From: Betaproteobacteria bacterium
GTDB taxonomy: Bacteria; Pseudomonadota; Gammaproteobacteria; Burkholderiales; Burkholderiaceae_E
Direction of reading: 5' to 3'
Length of the DNA stretch: 6,352 bases
Assembly: GCA_016868095.1 (NCBI GenBank)
Contig: VGHV01000145.1
Coordinates: forward strand, 1 to 6,352
Part shown: one piece after another, positions 5,697 to 6,352 of the stretch
Layout: each line of letters opens with the position of its first letter
How positions within the stretch are numbered: position 1 is the stretch's first letter
Translations under genes and position numbers: made by a program
Notes under the pieces: generated by a model
What the model saw: only the letters and a program-made list of their open reading frames with translations
Database searches by the model: none
Told to the model about the DNA's origin: nothing

Positions 5697-5721
5697 TTAA
5701 TAATCGACTAAGTCTTTTTAA

Positions 5722-5725
5722 TAGG
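5722..5725 (+). promoter_or_regulatory. Ribosome binding site for the 5737 gene
   Basis: AGGA lies 11 bases before ATG 5737. A closer ATG at 5730 stops after four codons, so 5737 is the only useful start. The spacing is longer than ideal. Confidence 0.4.
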
Positions 5726-5736
5726 AAATATGGATC

Positions 5737-6048
5737 ATGACTGAGGAAGAAATTCGCAAAAGAGTGGCTAGCCCAGAGGTCCTACAGGTGGTGATTAAAT
5801 CGTTACAGCGATCCAGAAGTCTCCGGGAGAGAGCACCTGAACGGCTACGAAAACTCGCTGAACGAGATGGATCAAGTGGAGGTTCGATCGTACGCAAGCA
5901 TGAAGACGTCGCGGGTAAAAACAGGAAGCGATCGCCAATTGATCAAGTCGCTTGAAAGCTCGATGGGGTTCAGGCGAAGGCGTTCAAACGGCTAGTGACG
6001 CTAAAAAAACGGATAAGTCCCATTTTAAATGAACTACAAACACGGTAG
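5737..6048 (+). pseudogene. Small hypothetical gene with two compensating indels
   Basis: As it stands the frame from ATG 5737 stops at 5955 after 72 codons and turns unusually arginine-rich after residue 21 (SLQRSRSLRERAPERLRK). The next frame over the same DNA reads far more naturally: NRYSDPEVSGREHLNGYENS, then LNEMDQVEVRSYASM, then KTSRVKTGSDRQLIKSLESS. Removing one A from AAA 5797-5799 enters that frame (QVVI-NRYSD). Adding one G to GGGG 5965-5968 returns to the first frame, which continues as GVQAKAFKRLVTLKK and ends at TAG 6046-6048. The reconstructed protein would have 103 residues and look helical and charged. I recognise no family. Both indels are in homopolymers, so real decay, sequencing error or, less likely, programmed frameshifting are all open. 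If no frameshift exists, the product is the 72-residue form at 5737-5955. Confidence 0.5.
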
Positions 6049-6232
6049 GTTTACACGGTTATCAATGGCAGAGGCTTCAGCGACCCTGACGCGATTGCGT
6101 CAGATCGAAGATGCCTTGATCCTGCTCGGTGAGTTACCGGCCAAGCGCGTTGGCCGGTATCCCAAAGGCTATTCACCCATCCGCACGGCTGATGACCTGA
6201 ACCGCTATTTTGGTCAAAACTCGCTGATTTAG
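6029..6232 (+). CDS. Small hypothetical protein
   Basis: I do not recognise this 67-residue protein. Its composition is natural for a soluble small protein: a basic start (NYKHGRFTRLS), a helical middle (MAEASATLTRLRQIEDALIL), and a Gly/Tyr/Pro-containing end (VGRYPKGYSPIRTADDLNRY). The start overlaps by 20 bases the reconstructed end (6048) of the preceding small gene in another frame, so the two are probably one transcription unit driven from the promoter near 5690. The Shine-Dalgarno match is poor (GGATAAG at 6011-6017), consistent with translational coupling. The pairing of two small overlapping genes resembles toxin-antitoxin layout, but no family motif supports that. Confidence 0.5.
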   Translation: MNYKHGRFTRLSMAEASATLTRLRQIEDALILLGELPAKRVGRYPKGYSPIRTADDLNRYFGQNSLI

Positions 6233-6234
6233 GA

Positions 6235-6352
6235 ATGAGAAATCGCAATGCCAGGCCGCTTGAATCGACAGCCAGTCATTTTTTGATTTCGTTACTCCGT
6301 CCAAATCCAGCGCCATCTGCTGGCTCGAACACCGGCGCCGCGCTCGACCAAT
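6235..6352 (+). other. Window end, possible start of a further small gene
   Basis: Two start codons follow the preceding stop closely. ATG 6235 opens a frame that stays open to the window edge but has low-complexity composition (LLRPNPAPSAGSNTGAA). ATG 6248, with GAGA before it, reads MPGRLNRQPVIF and then stops at a TGA just after the six-T run 6279-6284; one T fewer would continue as DFVTPSKSSAICWLEHRRR. Neither is convincing alone. The segment is too short to call. Confidence 0.15.

Noticed and set aside
6300..6352. Possible reverse-strand tRNA fragment or attachment site at the window end (D-arm-like ATTGGTCGAGCGC)
   Set aside because: The following bases do not form an anticodon or T arm in the right places; the resemblance is limited to one short string.

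Overview
The window looks like a piece of an accessory or island region from a proteobacterium, most likely a betaproteobacterium (Burkholderiales). This is an inference from protein style: a TAXI-type TRAP receptor with a fused 4TM/12TM permease, and an integrase tail ending in HYSKLTATMAA. Nothing in the window fixes the genus. Base composition is moderate, with local A-rich tracts.

Layout, left to right. Positions 1-843 have no convincing gene but hold an unusual density of inverted repeats: a 19-pair hairpin at 25-74, a 17-bp tandem repeat at 132-165, a cluster of stems at 228-333, and a likely three-way-junction fold at 555-635. A small tyrosine recombinase follows at 844-1416 (+). It has a complete catalytic set but no separate N-terminal DNA-binding domain. 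It is followed by a strong palindrome with a T tract (1468-1497), then an unrecognised 68-codon reverse-strand gene (1513-1719) and a short in-frame stretch (1741-1863) that overlaps the next start as ATGA.

The core is a two-gene TRAP operon: a periplasmic TAXI receptor (1860-2855) and a fused DctQ-DctM permease (2855-4747), sharing one base (TGATG). The receptor would capture an organic anion in the periplasm and deliver it to the ion-gradient-driven permease. Both genes look intact; the substrate cannot be read from the sequence.

The right part is decayed. Positions 4809-5047 read as an acidic gene remnant broken by one frameshift. A second copy of the palindrome (5079-5105) and a weaker third (5130-5146) follow. 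Then comes a reverse-strand tyrosine integrase (5149-5673) that lacks its whole N-terminal half. A good sigma-70-type promoter (5668-5696) starts where the integrase frame is cut and drives a small gene (5737-6048). That gene appears to carry two compensating homopolymer indels. A 67-codon unrecognised gene (6029-6232) overlaps its end.

The most notable pattern is symmetric. Two recombinase genes face inward, each followed within about 60 bases by a copy of the element AAGTGTC-N9-GACACTT, and the TRAP operon lies between the two copies. This looks like a cargo segment bracketed by related recombination sites or element ends. That reading is inference, and the left copy also works as an ordinary terminator.
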